Source: UQRS01 sp050946935
Lineage (GTDB): Bacteria > Bacillota > Clostridia > Oscillospirales > Acutalibacteraceae
Length of the DNA: 64,000 nucleotides
Reading direction: 5' to 3'
Assembly: GCA_050946935.1 (NCBI GenBank)
Contig: JBMNVR010000002.1
Coordinates: 175,629 to 239,628, forward strand
Part shown: positions 50,638-59,939 of the stretch, in pieces
How positions within the stretch are numbered: the stretch's first letter is position 1
Layout of the letters: every line of letters starts with the position of its first letter
Translations under genes and position numbers: made by a program
The notes under the pieces: model-generated
Database searches by the model: none
The model's input: the letters and a program-made list of their open reading frames with translations, nothing else
What the model was told of the DNA's origin: nothing

Positions 50638-51405
50638 TCATATTCCGCTTTTCTGTTCCATCAACAGCTTGACCGCGCGCACCGCGGCCCCGACCGCCGC
50701 ACCGGTATCCAAAACCCGCGGATTGTCGAGGCCGGCCGCCTCCCGCTCCTGATTCCAGATAACATGCAGAACGCAGCCGGCCGCGGCACCGAGCGAAGCC
50801 GCCGCGGTAAACAGGGCGGCGCACTCCATCTCTGACGCGAGCACGCCGAGGCTTTGAAAGGCTTTCCACTTATACAAAAGCTCATCGGCCACCGGCATCC
50901 GTTCAGGCGCATGCTGGCCATAAAAAGAATCCTTGCTCTGCACGACGCCGATATGCACCGGGCAACCGGCTTCCTCTGCCGCCCGGGCCAGCGCCTGCGT
51001 CACGGCAAAATCGGCGGCCGCCGGATATTCCGCCGGCGCGTAATGGAGGGAGGTTCCCTCCTGCCGGACGGCGGCGGTCGCGACAACCAGGTCTCCTCCT
51101 TTCACCGGAAGCTGCATCGCCCCACAGGTTCCCACACGGATAAAGGTGCGCACGCCCGCCAGATACAATTCCTCCACCGCGATGGCGCACGACGGACCTC
51201 CAATCCCGGTCGAGCAGACGAACACGTCTTCTTCTCCCACGCGGGCCAGCCGGACGGTGTATTCCCGATTGACGCTGACCAGCGTATTTTCGCCCAAAGC
51301 GTCAGCAATCGGAGCTGTCCGCGCCGGATCCCCGGGGAGGAGAGCATACTTCGCCCTGTACTGCCGGGCGTCAAATCCAAGATGGAACAAACGGTCTTCA
51401 TTCAT
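50638..51405 (-). CDS. Nucleoside phosphorylase (uridine phosphorylase-like)
   Basis: Salvage enzyme that splits a nucleoside with phosphate into base and sugar 1-phosphate. The 255-residue protein has the PNP/UDP fold with ALLPGDPART, the phosphate-site STGIGGPSCAIAVEEL, RVGTCGAMQ and the ribose-binding SLGVLASEMECAALFT. The pattern at the base pocket fits uridine phosphorylase better than purine nucleoside phosphorylase, but this cannot be settled by eye. The ATG at 51405 is preferred to 51417, which overlaps the AAGGA site. Possible promoter at 51511-51539. Confidence 0.93.
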   Translation of the reverse strand: MNEDRLFHLGFDARQYRAKYALLPGDPARTAPIADALGENTLVSVNREYTVRLARVGEEDVFVCSTGIGGPSCAIAVEELYLAGVRTFIRVGTCGAMQLPVKGGDLVVATAAVRQEGTSLHYAPAEYPAAADFAVTQALARAAEEAGCPVHIGVVQSKDSFYGQHAPERMPVADELLYKWKAFQSLGVLASEMECAALFTAAASLGAAAGCVLHVIWNQEREAAGLDNPRVLDTGAAVGAAVRAVKLLMEQKSGI

Positions 51406-51510
51406 AGTGGATCGCATCCTTTTCTATACGGCACGGCGCGGAACAGCTCCGCGTCAAGGATGTTTCGGTTTCGGCAATGCAAACCAACCTTGTCGTGCTT
51501 TTTCCTATAA

Positions 51511-51539
51511 AGTATAACCGATTCCACGCGGCGCCGCAA
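51511..51539 (-). promoter_or_regulatory. Possible promoter of the nucleoside phosphorylase gene
   Basis: On the minus strand TTGCGG (51539-51534), 17 bases, TATACT (51516-51511), about 105 bases before the start codon, in the 371-base divergent gap 51406-51776. Confidence 0.5.
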
Positions 51540-51566
51540 CAAATTTTCTAAAAAGGAAAAAAGCGA

Positions 51567-51595
51567 TTGAAAAACAACATGGAATCGTATACAAT
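51567..51595 (+). promoter_or_regulatory. Sigma-A promoter of the nusB operon
   Basis: TTGAAA (51567-51572), 17 bases, TACAAT (51590-51595). A leader of about 175 bases follows before nusB, with some local pairing but no riboswitch that I recognise. Confidence 0.8.
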
Positions 51596-51776
51596 ATATA
51601 GTGATATTATATGCTCGTCTATCCTGTTTTCACCCCTGGACGGCGCGAAACGCCCTCTCCTTTTTTGTGGAGGGAGGCTGTGCGGCAGTTTTCTCTCCTG
51701 GACAGACGATGCAAATATGGCAGAATGCATGTGCCGTGGCCGCTGTTGGCGGCGCCGGCCGGATTGGAGCCCAGAT

Positions 51777-52220
51777 ATGACCAGAAAAGAAGCGCGGGAG
51801 CAGGCCTTTATCCTGATTTTTGAAAAAAGCTTCCGGGATGAACCGATGGAGGAGATTATCGCCGACGCGGTGCAATGCCGTCTGATCGCACCGAACGCGT
51901 ATGCCGACGGCACGGCAGCCGGCGTATTCGACCATCTTGACGAGATTGACGCCGCTGTATCGGCTCACCTCAGGGGCTGGGCGCTCGACCGGCTGTCCCG
52001 AGTGGCGCTGGCTGTCCTCCGTCTCGCGGTGTATGAGATTTTCTATCTACCCGAAATTCCCGAAAGCGTCTCCATCAACGAAGCGGTTGAGCTGACCAAA
52101 AAATTCGCAACCGAGGAGGACGCCGCCTACGTCAACGGGGTGCTCGGCTCGATCGTGCGGGCCAAAGCCCCCGGCGCGGTCGAGGCGGATCAAACAGAAT
52201 CGGGCGATCCGGATGCCTGA
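51777..52220 (+). CDS. nusB: Transcription antitermination factor NusB
   Basis: RNA-binding factor that, with NusE, promotes antitermination on rRNA operons. The 147-residue protein from ATG 51777 (TTGGAG upstream) begins MTRKEAREQAFILIFEKSF and has the family core LSRVALAVLRLAVYEIFYLPEIPESVSINEAVELTKKF and YVNGVLGSIV. The open frame continuing upstream to 51567 is not protein-like. First gene of the long operon; its last 8 bases overlap the next gene. Confidence 0.96.
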   Translation: MTRKEAREQAFILIFEKSFRDEPMEEIIADAVQCRLIAPNAYADGTAAGVFDHLDEIDAAVSAHLRGWALDRLSRVALAVLRLAVYEIFYLPEIPESVSINEAVELTKKFATEEDAAYVNGVLGSIVRAKAPGAVEADQTESGDPDA

Positions 52221-53157
52221 ATACCTCGGAATTGATTCAAGCAACTACACCTCCTCGGCCGCCCTCTGCCGGGACAAAGAGGTAATTGCCAACGAAAAAC
52301 AGCTTCTCCCGGTAGAGGATGGCGCACTCGGCCTGCGGCAGAGCGACGCCGTGTTTCATCACGTCAAAAACCTGCCCGTCGTCCTCGAGCGGGCGCTGGC
52401 CGACGCGGTCGGTCTTTCGGCTGTCGGCGTCTCCTCCGCCCCGCGGGAGGAAATCGGGAGCTACATGCCCTGTTTTTTGGCCGGACAGGCCATGGCGCGA
52501 TCGGTTGCCGCTGCGCTGCGCATCCCAGTCTATACCTTTTCGCACCAGGCGGGACATATCATGGCCGCCCTCTATTCGGCCGGCGCGCAGGAAATGATGT
52601 CAGGCCCTTTTATCGCTTTTCACGTTTCGGGCGGCACGACCGAGGCACTGCTCGTATCTCCGGACGCCGAACGCATCCTCACCTGCCGGAAAATCGCCGG
52701 CTCGCTCGACCTTAAAGCCGGGCAGGCCGTCGACCGGGTTGGCCGGCTGCTCGGCCTCCCCTTCCCGGCCGGGCCGGCCCTCGACCGGCTGGCGGCAAAC
52801 GGCCGTTCGCCCGAGCGGCCGCGCCCAACCATGAAGGGCGCCGATTGCTGTCTTTCGGGAATCGAGAATCAGTGCGCCGCCTTTCTTGCCGCCGGCCGCG
52901 CACCGGAAGAGGTTGCGCGCTACTGCATCGACGCCATTCTCGCTGCGCTCGACGCCACCTGCCGCATCCTGCTGGCGGAACACGGCCCCCTTCCCCTGCT
53001 GTTCGCCGGCGGCGTGATGTCCAATTCCACCATCCGGGCCGCCCTGCAGGAAACATACGGCGGCCGCTTTGCCGAACCGGCTTTTTCCTCTGACAACGCG
53101 GCCGGCGTCGCTCTGCTGGCCGAAGCCCTCCATACCGGGAGGGGTGCGTCCGGGTGA
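52213..53157 (+). CDS. TsaD/Kae1-like protein (M22 family paralogue)
   Basis: A 314-residue protein of the Kae1/TsaD/YeaZ ASKHA superfamily. It keeps the metal-ligand motifs (HQAGH, and SSDNAAG for DNAA) and the phosphate loops (GIDSSNYTSS, HVSGGTTEALLV, GGVMSN), but differs from authentic TsaD, which starts GIETSCDET. Some Firmicutes carry such a paralogue beside nusB or xseA, separate from tsaD, and its role in tRNA threonylcarbamoylation or elsewhere is not known. It overlaps nusB by 8 bases; a 149-base gap separates it from xseA. Confidence 0.85.
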   Translation: MPEYLGIDSSNYTSSAALCRDKEVIANEKQLLPVEDGALGLRQSDAVFHHVKNLPVVLERALADAVGLSAVGVSSAPREEIGSYMPCFLAGQAMARSVAAALRIPVYTFSHQAGHIMAALYSAGAQEMMSGPFIAFHVSGGTTEALLVSPDAERILTCRKIAGSLDLKAGQAVDRVGRLLGLPFPAGPALDRLAANGRSPERPRPTMKGADCCLSGIENQCAAFLAAGRAPEEVARYCIDAILAALDATCRILLAEHGPLPLLFAGGVMSNSTIRAALQETYGGRFAEPAFSSDNAAGVALLAEALHTGRGASG

Positions 53158-53306
53158 ATAAAGCGACAGCTTTATGCGACACCCCCGCATCGGATGCATC
53201 TGCAAAAAAACACCTCACCTTGTTTTCAAACCACATCCGCAGCAGGTTCTGCATCAAACTGTAAGCTAAGGCTGCGCTTTACAGCCCGCTTGTAAAGGAT
53301 ACCGAT

Positions 53307-54548
53307 ATGGCTCAAAACCTCATTCTCAGCGTAACACAACTGAATCGCTACGTCCGCTCCCTGCTGGAGGAGGATCCGGGTCTCACCTTTATCTTTGTGA
53401 CCGGGGAGATTTCCAACTTCAAGGCACATTATGCCAGCGGACACTGCTATTTTTCCCTCAAGGATGATGGCGGCGTCATCCGAAGCGTTATGTTCCGTTC
53501 GGCCGCCATACGACTCAAATGGAAGCCGGAAAACGGCATGAAGGTCATCTGCCGCGGGAGGGTCTCCCTCTATGAGCGGGACGGACAGTATCAGCTTTAT
53601 GTCGACGATATGCAGCCCGACGGTCTGGGGGCGCTGACCCTTGCCGCCGAGCAGCTTAGAAAAAAGCTGGCGGGCGAGGGTCTGTTTGATGAAGAAAACA
53701 AGCAGCCTCTGCCGAAATATCCCAGCCGCATCGCCGTTCTTACATCGGCCACCGGCGCGGCTGTGCGGGATATTTGCTCGGTGCTCAGCCGCCGCTGGCC
53801 TCCTGCCGAAATCCTCCTCTGCCCGGTCACGGTGCAGGGAGAGGGCGCCGCGGCCGAGATTTCAGCCGTGCTCGATCATCTTTCCCAAACCCGGGACGCC
53901 GATCTGATCATCCTCGGCCGCGGCGGCGGCTCGGCGGAGGATCTGGACGCCTTTAATCAGGAAGTGCTGGTGCGCTCGGTCGCCGCCTGCCCGATTCCGG
54001 TCATCTCGGCCGTCGGACATGAGACCGACTATACCCTCTGCGATCTGGCGGCCGATCTGCGCGCCCCCACTCCATCTGCCGCGGCCGAGCTGGCAGTGCC
54101 GGACAAAACCGCTGTATTCGAAAGCTTGCGGGATACACGATCTGCACTGAAGGGCGCACTTTCCGGCATTTTACGAAAAAAGGAAGCTGCGCTGCAAACC
54201 CTGCGGCGCTCCCCCGCCCTGAAAAATCCGCAGTTTTATGCTGAGCAACAGGCTTTGCGGCTGGATGGTCTTTCCGCCCGCCTCCTCCGCTGCGGGAAGG
54301 AGCGGGTGGAGAACGCTGCCGCCGGCCTGGGAAACGCCGCAGGCCGTCTGCATGCATTAAGCCCGCTGGCCGTCCTCGGCCGGGGCTACTCACTTACCTA
54401 TAAAGACGGCCGGATCCTGACCGACGCGGGGGCGGTTTCCCTCGGCGACCGGGTAGAGATTCGACTGGCCGCCGGCAGCCTCGACTGCCGGGTAACAGAG
54501 AGGAAGATTGCAACCGATGAAGAAAACAGCAGCAACCGAATCGTTTGA
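53307..54548 (+). CDS. xseA: Exodeoxyribonuclease VII large subunit
   Basis: Catalytic subunit of the single-strand-specific nuclease ExoVII. The 413 residues start with the OB-fold (LSVTQLNRYVRSLLEED) and contain GEISNFKAHYASGHCYFSLKDD and the catalytic region with DLIILGRGGGSAEDLDAFN and SAVGHETDYTLCDLAADLRAPTPSAAAEL, followed by a coiled coil. ATG 53307 follows AAAGGA. The xseB gene overlaps its end. Confidence 0.96.
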   Translation: MAQNLILSVTQLNRYVRSLLEEDPGLTFIFVTGEISNFKAHYASGHCYFSLKDDGGVIRSVMFRSAAIRLKWKPENGMKVICRGRVSLYERDGQYQLYVDDMQPDGLGALTLAAEQLRKKLAGEGLFDEENKQPLPKYPSRIAVLTSATGAAVRDICSVLSRRWPPAEILLCPVTVQGEGAAAEISAVLDHLSQTRDADLIILGRGGGSAEDLDAFNQEVLVRSVAACPIPVISAVGHETDYTLCDLAADLRAPTPSAAAELAVPDKTAVFESLRDTRSALKGALSGILRKKEAALQTLRRSPALKNPQFYAEQQALRLDGLSARLLRCGKERVENAAAGLGNAAGRLHALSPLAVLGRGYSLTYKDGRILTDAGAVSLGDRVEIRLAAGSLDCRVTERKIATDEENSSNRIV

Positions 54549-54750
54549 GAAAAAGCTCACCCGGCTCGAAGCAATCGTGAACGAGCTGGAGGAGGGAGAA
54601 TGCGGTCTCGACCGCGCGATGGCGCTGTTTGAAGAGGGAGTCGGCCTCACCGCCGCGTGCGAGAAAAAGCTGACCGACGCCCGGCAGAGAATTACCGAAT
54701 TGACTGCGGAGAGACCACAGCCTGCCGAAAGCGGGGATGAACATGATTGA
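54517..54750 (+). CDS. xseB: Exodeoxyribonuclease VII small subunit
   Basis: Small helical subunit that binds the XseA coiled coil. The 77-residue protein has the family pattern SFEKKLTRLEAIVNELEEGECGLDRAMALFEEG, followed by a second helix and an acidic tail. ATG 54517 is chosen over the TTG at 54508. It overlaps xseA by 32 bases and ispA by 14 bases, typical of a tightly packed operon. Confidence 0.95.
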   Translation: MKKTAATESFEKKLTRLEAIVNELEEGECGLDRAMALFEEGVGLTAACEKKLTDARQRITELTAERPQPAESGDEHD

Positions 54751-55627
54751 CCGGGTATCCAGGCGGCTGGAAGAATACGCCGCCATGACTGAGAAGGCGC
54801 TGACCGCCGCCCTTTTCTCCGGCGACTGCCGGCAAAAAAAGGTATTTGACGCCATGGCCTACAGCACGGGCGCCGGCGGAAAACGTATACGGCCGGGGCT
54901 GGCGCTTGCATTCTGCCGCCTCTTTTCGGGGAAGGCAGAGGCCGCCCTCCCTTACGCTGCCGCAGTCGAAATGATCCATACCTATTCCCTGATTCACGAC
55001 GACCTGCCCTGCATGGACAACGACGATCTGCGGCGGGGCAAGCCCTCCTGCCACATCGCATTTGGAGAGAGCACCGCCCTGTTGGCCGGCGACGGTCTGC
55101 TGACCCTGGCGTTTGAGACGGTTTCGGCCGCCCCCCTCTCCCCTGCAAAGAACTGTGCCGCCGCCCTCGCCCTGGCCAAAGCGGCCGGCGCCGCCGGTAT
55201 GATCGGCGGCCAGGTGATCGACCTCGACCTGGAGGGAAAAACGGCAACCGCAGCCGAACTGCGGCAGATGTACGCGCTGAAAACCGGCGCGCTTCTGCGG
55301 GTCTCAGCCACGCTGGGCTGCATCGCCGCCGGCGCGGATCAGGTACAGACAGCCGCCGCACAGCGGTATGCCGACGCGCTCGGCCTCGCTTTCCAGATCG
55401 TCGACGACATTCTGGACGTTACCGGCTCGGCGGAGGTGCTTGGCAAACCGATCGGCAGCGATGCCGAAAATGGCAAAAACACCTTTGTCACTCTGCTCGG
55501 ATTGGAGGGTGCGCGGGAAACAGCCGACGCACTCTCGGATGAAGCCAAGGGCGCTCTCGCGGACATGGAAGGAGACACTGCCTTTTTATCCGCGCTGGTC
55601 GATTACCTCTTGATACGAAACAATTAA
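54737..55627 (+). CDS. ispA: Polyprenyl diphosphate synthase (farnesyl/geranyl type)
   Basis: Condenses isopentenyl diphosphate with allylic diphosphates to give farnesyl or geranylgeranyl diphosphate. The 296 residues show both Asp-rich motifs, DDLPCMDNDD (DDxxxxD, first) and DDILDVTG (second), and GGKRIRPGL near the start. Two-residue spacing in the first Asp motif fits the bacterial short-chain type. It precedes dxs in the same operon, joining two steps of isoprenoid synthesis. Confidence 0.94.
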   Translation: MNMIDRVSRRLEEYAAMTEKALTAALFSGDCRQKKVFDAMAYSTGAGGKRIRPGLALAFCRLFSGKAEAALPYAAAVEMIHTYSLIHDDLPCMDNDDLRRGKPSCHIAFGESTALLAGDGLLTLAFETVSAAPLSPAKNCAAALALAKAAGAAGMIGGQVIDLDLEGKTATAAELRQMYALKTGALLRVSATLGCIAAGADQVQTAAAQRYADALGLAFQIVDDILDVTGSAEVLGKPIGSDAENGKNTFVTLLGLEGARETADALSDEAKGALADMEGDTAFLSALVDYLLIRNN

Positions 55628-55662
55628 AGGATCCATCAAAATGCAAAGAACGGAGATGCGGA

Positions 55663-56124
55663 ATGGAAAACCATCTTTTTGACCTTCTGCTCAATAAACC
55701 GCTGATCAGCGCCGTCGTCGCCTGGGCGCTGGCACAGATTTTGAAAGCCTTCCACGCCCGGATTTTTCTGAAGGAATTCAAGCTGGAACGGCTGATCGGT
55801 CCGGGCGGTATGCCCAGCTCCCACTCGGCCACTGTCGTCGCCCTGATGGTTGCGATCGGCCGGCAGGAGGGGCTGGCTTCTCCCCTGTTCGCCATCGCGT
55901 TCGCGCTGGCGCTGATCGTCATGTACGACGCCATGAGCGTCCGGCGGCAGGCAGGCGAGCACGCCAAAGCCCTCAATATCATCATCCAGCAAATGCTGGA
56001 TGAAAATCAAAACAGCGACCAACGGTTTCATGCGTTTAAAGAAGTTTTGGGACACACGCCACTGCAGGTGCTGGCTGGTATCGTACTCGGCGTCATCGTC
56101 GGTTTTGTGATGCCGGTGGGTTGA
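55663..56124 (+). CDS. Divergent PAP2 family (DUF212) membrane protein
   Basis: A 153-residue membrane protein of the DUF212 family, related to acid phosphatase/VanZ-like PAP2 proteins; it has about four hydrophobic segments and the family motifs GPGGMPSSHSATVVAL, YDAMSVRRQAGEHAKALN and LGHTPLQVLAGIVLGVIVGF. The PSSH...H pattern suggests lipid or undecaprenyl phosphate hydrolysis. Many Clostridia have it between ispA and dxs, as here. Confidence 0.92.
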   Translation: MENHLFDLLLNKPLISAVVAWALAQILKAFHARIFLKEFKLERLIGPGGMPSSHSATVVALMVAIGRQEGLASPLFAIAFALALIVMYDAMSVRRQAGEHAKALNIIIQQMLDENQNSDQRFHAFKEVLGHTPLQVLAGIVLGVIVGFVMPVG

Positions 56125-56171
56125 CTCATTCTGATTTTTCATTTTGATTCTGATGTAAAGGAGGTGTTCTC

Positions 56172-58046
56172 ATGTCGCTGCTGGAGACAATTCATTCACC
56201 CGGAGATGTAAAGCGTCTTTCATTGGAGGAGAAAAAAATCCTCTGTGAGGAGATCCGCAACAAAATTATCGCCACCGTTTCAAATAACGGCGGCCATCTT
56301 GCCTCTAACCTCGGCGTGGTCGAATTAACCGTCGCCATTCACAGCGTATTCGACTCACCGAAGGACAGCATTATCTTTGACGTGGGACACCAGTGCTATA
56401 CCCACAAGCTGCTGACCGGACGCAGCGACCTTTTTGACACGCTGCGGCAGGAGGAGGGTCTGTCCGGCTTTATGAAACCGTCCGAAAGCCCCCACGACCC
56501 GGTTATCACCGGCCACAGCAGCAGCTCAATCTCAGCCGCGCTCGGCATCGCCAAGGGCAACACCCTCCGCGGAGTTGACGCTAAGAGCGTCGCCGTGATC
56601 GGGGACGGGGCAATGACTGGCGGCATGGCGTTTGAGGCGCTGAACAACGCCGGCCACGGCAAGGACAATCTGGTCATCATCCTCAATGACAATAAAATGT
56701 CAATTGGCCGCAATGTCGGAGGCTTTCCGCGTCATCTGACTGTGATGCGGACCCGCCCATCCTACTACCGGTTCAAACGGCTGGTTGACCGAACGATCGC
56801 CCGCATTCCGAAGATCGGCACGCCCCTGCGCAACGCCATCGTCAATTCCAAAACAGCGCTCAAAAACGCCATTTATCACAGCAATATGTTTGAGGATCTG
56901 GGCATCCACTACTATGGCCCGATCGACGGCCATGACCTTGAGCGGCTCCTTTTCGCGATGGAGGTAGCCAAAAACGAAAGCCGCCCGGTTCTGATTCATG
57001 TTATTACGACCAAGGGCAAAGGCTATGCCTATGCTGAGAAGAATCCCAAAGATTTTCACGGCGTCTCCGCCTTTGATCCGGCCGCCGGATGTCCCGCGAA
57101 GGGCGGCCGAACCTTCTCCGACGTGTTTGGAGAGGAAATGTGCACCCTCGCGCAAGCCGACGCACGCATCTGCGCCATCACGGCTGCCATGTGCGGCGGC
57201 ACCGGCCTCTCCCGGTTTGAGGAAACATTCAAAAACCGCTTTTTTGACGTCGGTATCGCGGAGCAGCATGCCGTTACCTTTGCTGCGGGACTGGCAAAAA
57301 CCGGGCTGATTCCTGTGTTCGCGGTCTACTCTTCCTTCCTGCAGCGCGGCTTTGACCAGATTATCCATGACGCCGCAATCGGCCGTATGCACATCGTACT
57401 GGCGGTCGACCGCGCCGGCATCGTGGGAGAGGATGGAGAAACCCATCAAGGTCTCTTCGACGCCGGATTTTTAAGTGAGATTCCCGGCGTCGCCGTCTAT
57501 TCCCCCTCCACATTTAACGAACTGCGGACCTGCTTACGCCGTGCTGCGCTGGAGGAACCCGGCGTTGTCGCCGTGCGCTATCCGCGCGGCAGCGAGCCTG
57601 CTCTCCCTGCCGCTCTTTCGGACGGAGAGAAGGATTTTCTTCTTTCCGGGGACGGAAAGGCCGACCTGCTGTTTGTGACCTACGGCCGCGAAACCGCCGA
57701 ATGCGCAAAGGCCGCCGAAGCCTTGCGACAGGACGGATATTCGGCCGATGTGCTGAAGCTTTTGAAGATTTCGCCGCTGCCCGCAGGCGTTTTAGAGATT
57801 TGTAAATTTTATAAATTTCTCCTCTTTGCAGAGGAGGGCGAGCGTTCCGGCGGCATCGGGGAACATCTGGCCGCCCACCTGCTGGAAGCCGGCTGGCACG
57901 GCCGGTTCCTGCACGCGGCCGTGCCGGATACCTTTGTCTCCGAGGGGACGGTAGCAGCCGGCATCGCGCGATGTGGACTGGACGCCGGTTCTCTGACCGT
58001 GAGGGTCGAACATTTTTTGAAAAACGAGGTGAACGGCAATGGCTGA
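56172..58046 (+). CDS. dxs: 1-deoxy-D-xylulose-5-phosphate synthase
   Basis: TPP-dependent enzyme that starts the non-mevalonate isoprenoid pathway. The 624-residue protein has FDVGHQCYTHKLLTGR, the TPP-binding GDGAMTGGMAFEALNNAG...NDNKMSI, and the pyrimidine-domain motif DVGIAEQHAVTFAAGLA. Start ATG 56172 follows GGAGGTG. It ends with an 8-base overlap with tlyA. No TPP riboswitch was recognised upstream. Confidence 0.98.
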   Translation: MSLLETIHSPGDVKRLSLEEKKILCEEIRNKIIATVSNNGGHLASNLGVVELTVAIHSVFDSPKDSIIFDVGHQCYTHKLLTGRSDLFDTLRQEEGLSGFMKPSESPHDPVITGHSSSSISAALGIAKGNTLRGVDAKSVAVIGDGAMTGGMAFEALNNAGHGKDNLVIILNDNKMSIGRNVGGFPRHLTVMRTRPSYYRFKRLVDRTIARIPKIGTPLRNAIVNSKTALKNAIYHSNMFEDLGIHYYGPIDGHDLERLLFAMEVAKNESRPVLIHVITTKGKGYAYAEKNPKDFHGVSAFDPAAGCPAKGGRTFSDVFGEEMCTLAQADARICAITAAMCGGTGLSRFEETFKNRFFDVGIAEQHAVTFAAGLAKTGLIPVFAVYSSFLQRGFDQIIHDAAIGRMHIVLAVDRAGIVGEDGETHQGLFDAGFLSEIPGVAVYSPSTFNELRTCLRRAALEEPGVVAVRYPRGSEPALPAALSDGEKDFLLSGDGKADLLFVTYGRETAECAKAAEALRQDGYSADVLKLLKISPLPAGVLEICKFYKFLLFAEEGERSGGIGEHLAAHLLEAGWHGRFLHAAVPDTFVSEGTVAAGIARCGLDAGSLTVRVEHFLKNEVNGNG

Positions 58047-58857
58047 AAAACGCCGTCTGGATACCGCCGTTTTTGAGGCCGGCCTGGCCGAAAGCCGGGA
58101 AAAGGCCAAAGCTTACATCATGGCCGGCGTGGTCTTTGTCAACAATCAAAAGGCCGACAAGCCGGGCATGACCCTAAAGCCGGAAGATATTGTGGAGGTT
58201 CGGGCCGAAGCGCCGAAATACGTCAGTCGTGGCGGCCGGAAACTGGAAAAGGCGATGCAGAGTTTTGATCTGCGCCTCTGCGGCTGTGTTTGCGCCGACA
58301 TCGGCGCGTCAACCGGCGGCTTCACCGACTGTATGCTGCAAAACGGGGCGGCGGCAGTCTACGCCATAGACGTGGGCTACGGACAGCTTGCCTGGAAGCT
58401 GCGCGCCGATGAGCGGGTCATCAACCTCGAACGCACCAATTTTCGCTATGTCACGGCCGAACAGATCCCGCAGCCGCTGGATTTTGCCTCGGTCGACGTC
58501 AGCTTTATTTCTCTGCGGCTGATCCTGCCACCCCTGAAAGCCTTGATGAAACCGGGCGCAAAGGCCGTCTGCCTAATCAAACCCCAGTTTGAGGCCGGCC
58601 GGGAGAAGGTCGGCAAGAAAGGGGTTGTGCGGGATATTGCCGTCCACCGGGAGGTTATCGAGCGCACAACCGGCTTCGCCACCGCGCTCGGACTGTCTGT
58701 GCTCGGCCTCGATTTCTCCCCCATCAAGGGGCCGGAGGGCAACATCGAATATCTGATGTGCATCCAAAACGACGGAGAGGGAGCCTACCTCGCCCCCGGA
58801 GCGGAGGAGATCGCCGCCGCCTCCCACGCGGCGCTTGACCGCGCGGCGCAGGAATAA
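58039..58857 (+). CDS. tlyA: TlyA family rRNA methyltransferase
   Basis: S4 domain plus Rossmann-fold protein that 2'-O-methylates 16S and 23S rRNA in relatives, earlier called hemolysin A. The 272-residue protein begins RLDTAVFEAGLAESREKAKAYIMAGVVFVN (S4) and has the FtsJ-like SAM site DIGASTGGFTDCMLQNGA and KDTD-type catalytic region. Whether it methylates one or both rRNAs cannot be told. It follows dxs directly, the common Clostridial order. Confidence 0.93.
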   Translation: MAEKRRLDTAVFEAGLAESREKAKAYIMAGVVFVNNQKADKPGMTLKPEDIVEVRAEAPKYVSRGGRKLEKAMQSFDLRLCGCVCADIGASTGGFTDCMLQNGAAAVYAIDVGYGQLAWKLRADERVINLERTNFRYVTAEQIPQPLDFASVDVSFISLRLILPPLKALMKPGAKAVCLIKPQFEAGREKVGKKGVVRDIAVHREVIERTTGFATALGLSVLGLDFSPIKGPEGNIEYLMCIQNDGEGAYLAPGAEEIAAASHAALDRAAQE

Positions 58858-59062
58858 GATGTGCCGCACCGAAAAGAGGCGGCCGTGGCCTTGACGTAAA
58901 AGTCCTCTCCCGCATATCTTGCGGACACGCCGAATCCTGCGCCGCAAAACGACCGCTCTTTAAGGAAAGCTTTCCTTGCGGGACGGCGACGCACCCGGAC
59001 GTTTCTCCCTCTTTTTTTGTACACCTCATGCGCATATTTACACAGAAAGGCTGGAATGCAGT

Positions 59063-59872
59063 ATGAAGATCGCCGTGATTCCCAATCTGCAAAAGGACCG
59101 GGACGGCGCCGTCACACGGGAAATTCTCGCCCGTTTAAAGCGGCTCGGCGCCGAGCCGCTGCTGCCGCCCGGCCCGTTTGCGGGATTCCCCGTCCTTGCG
59201 GAAGACGCGCTTTACCGGACGGCCGAGCGGGTAATCGCGGTCGGCGGGGACGGCACCATCCTCCACGCGGCTAAGGCCGCCGCCGCTTATGGAAAGGCCG
59301 TCCTCGGGGTCAACGCCGGCCGGCTCGGCTTTATGGCCGGGCTGGAAAAGGATGAGCTGGACGGCCTTGAAAAGCTGATGTGCGGCGACCTGCTAACCGA
59401 GCGCCGCATGATGCTGGAGGTTCGGATGCAGCCGGACGGCCGGCGGTTTTACTGCCTCAATGACGCGGTTGTTTCCTGTGGCGCGCTCTCCCGCCTGATC
59501 GACATTACCGCAGTCCTCGACGGACAAGAAATGCACTACCGCGCCGACGGCCTGATCGTAGCCACGCCGACCGGCTCGACCGCCTATTCTCTATCAGCCG
59601 GCGGCCCGGTTGTCGACCCGGCGGTTGAGGGGCTTTTGCTGACCCCGATCTGTCCGCATTCCCTCTTCGCACGCAGCCTGCTGCTCTCCCCCGACCGGAC
59701 CATCACTGTGTCGGCCACAGGGAGCGACGTCTACCTCACCCCCGACGGGGAGGAGGCTGTACCGGCCGCAGGGCAGCAGGTAATCGTCTCCGCCGCAGCC
59801 GACCGGGAGGTACGGCTGATCCGGATCAAAAAGGACTCCTTCCTCGGCGTGCTGAGCAAAAAACTGCTTTAG
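59063..59872 (+). CDS. nadK: NAD kinase
   Basis: Phosphorylates NAD to NADP using ATP or polyphosphate. The 269-residue protein from ATG 59063 has the GGDGT motif (VGGDGTILHAA), the conserved NDAVV segment and GSTAYSLSAGGPVVDP, then LTPICPHSL. The longer open frame to 58976 is not supported. It lies between tlyA (205-base gap) and argR, matching the tlyA-nadK-argR-recN run seen in many Clostridia. Confidence 0.97.
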   Translation: MKIAVIPNLQKDRDGAVTREILARLKRLGAEPLLPPGPFAGFPVLAEDALYRTAERVIAVGGDGTILHAAKAAAAYGKAVLGVNAGRLGFMAGLEKDELDGLEKLMCGDLLTERRMMLEVRMQPDGRRFYCLNDAVVSCGALSRLIDITAVLDGQEMHYRADGLIVATPTGSTAYSLSAGGPVVDPAVEGLLLTPICPHSLFARSLLLSPDRTITVSATGSDVYLTPDGEEAVPAAGQQVIVSAAADREVRLIRIKKDSFLGVLSKKLL

Positions 59873-59939
59873 GCCGTATCCCAAAAGCGCGGCGTTCTCT
59901 TTTTTTGAAAATTTCCATCCGAAAGGATCTGTAAGATAC

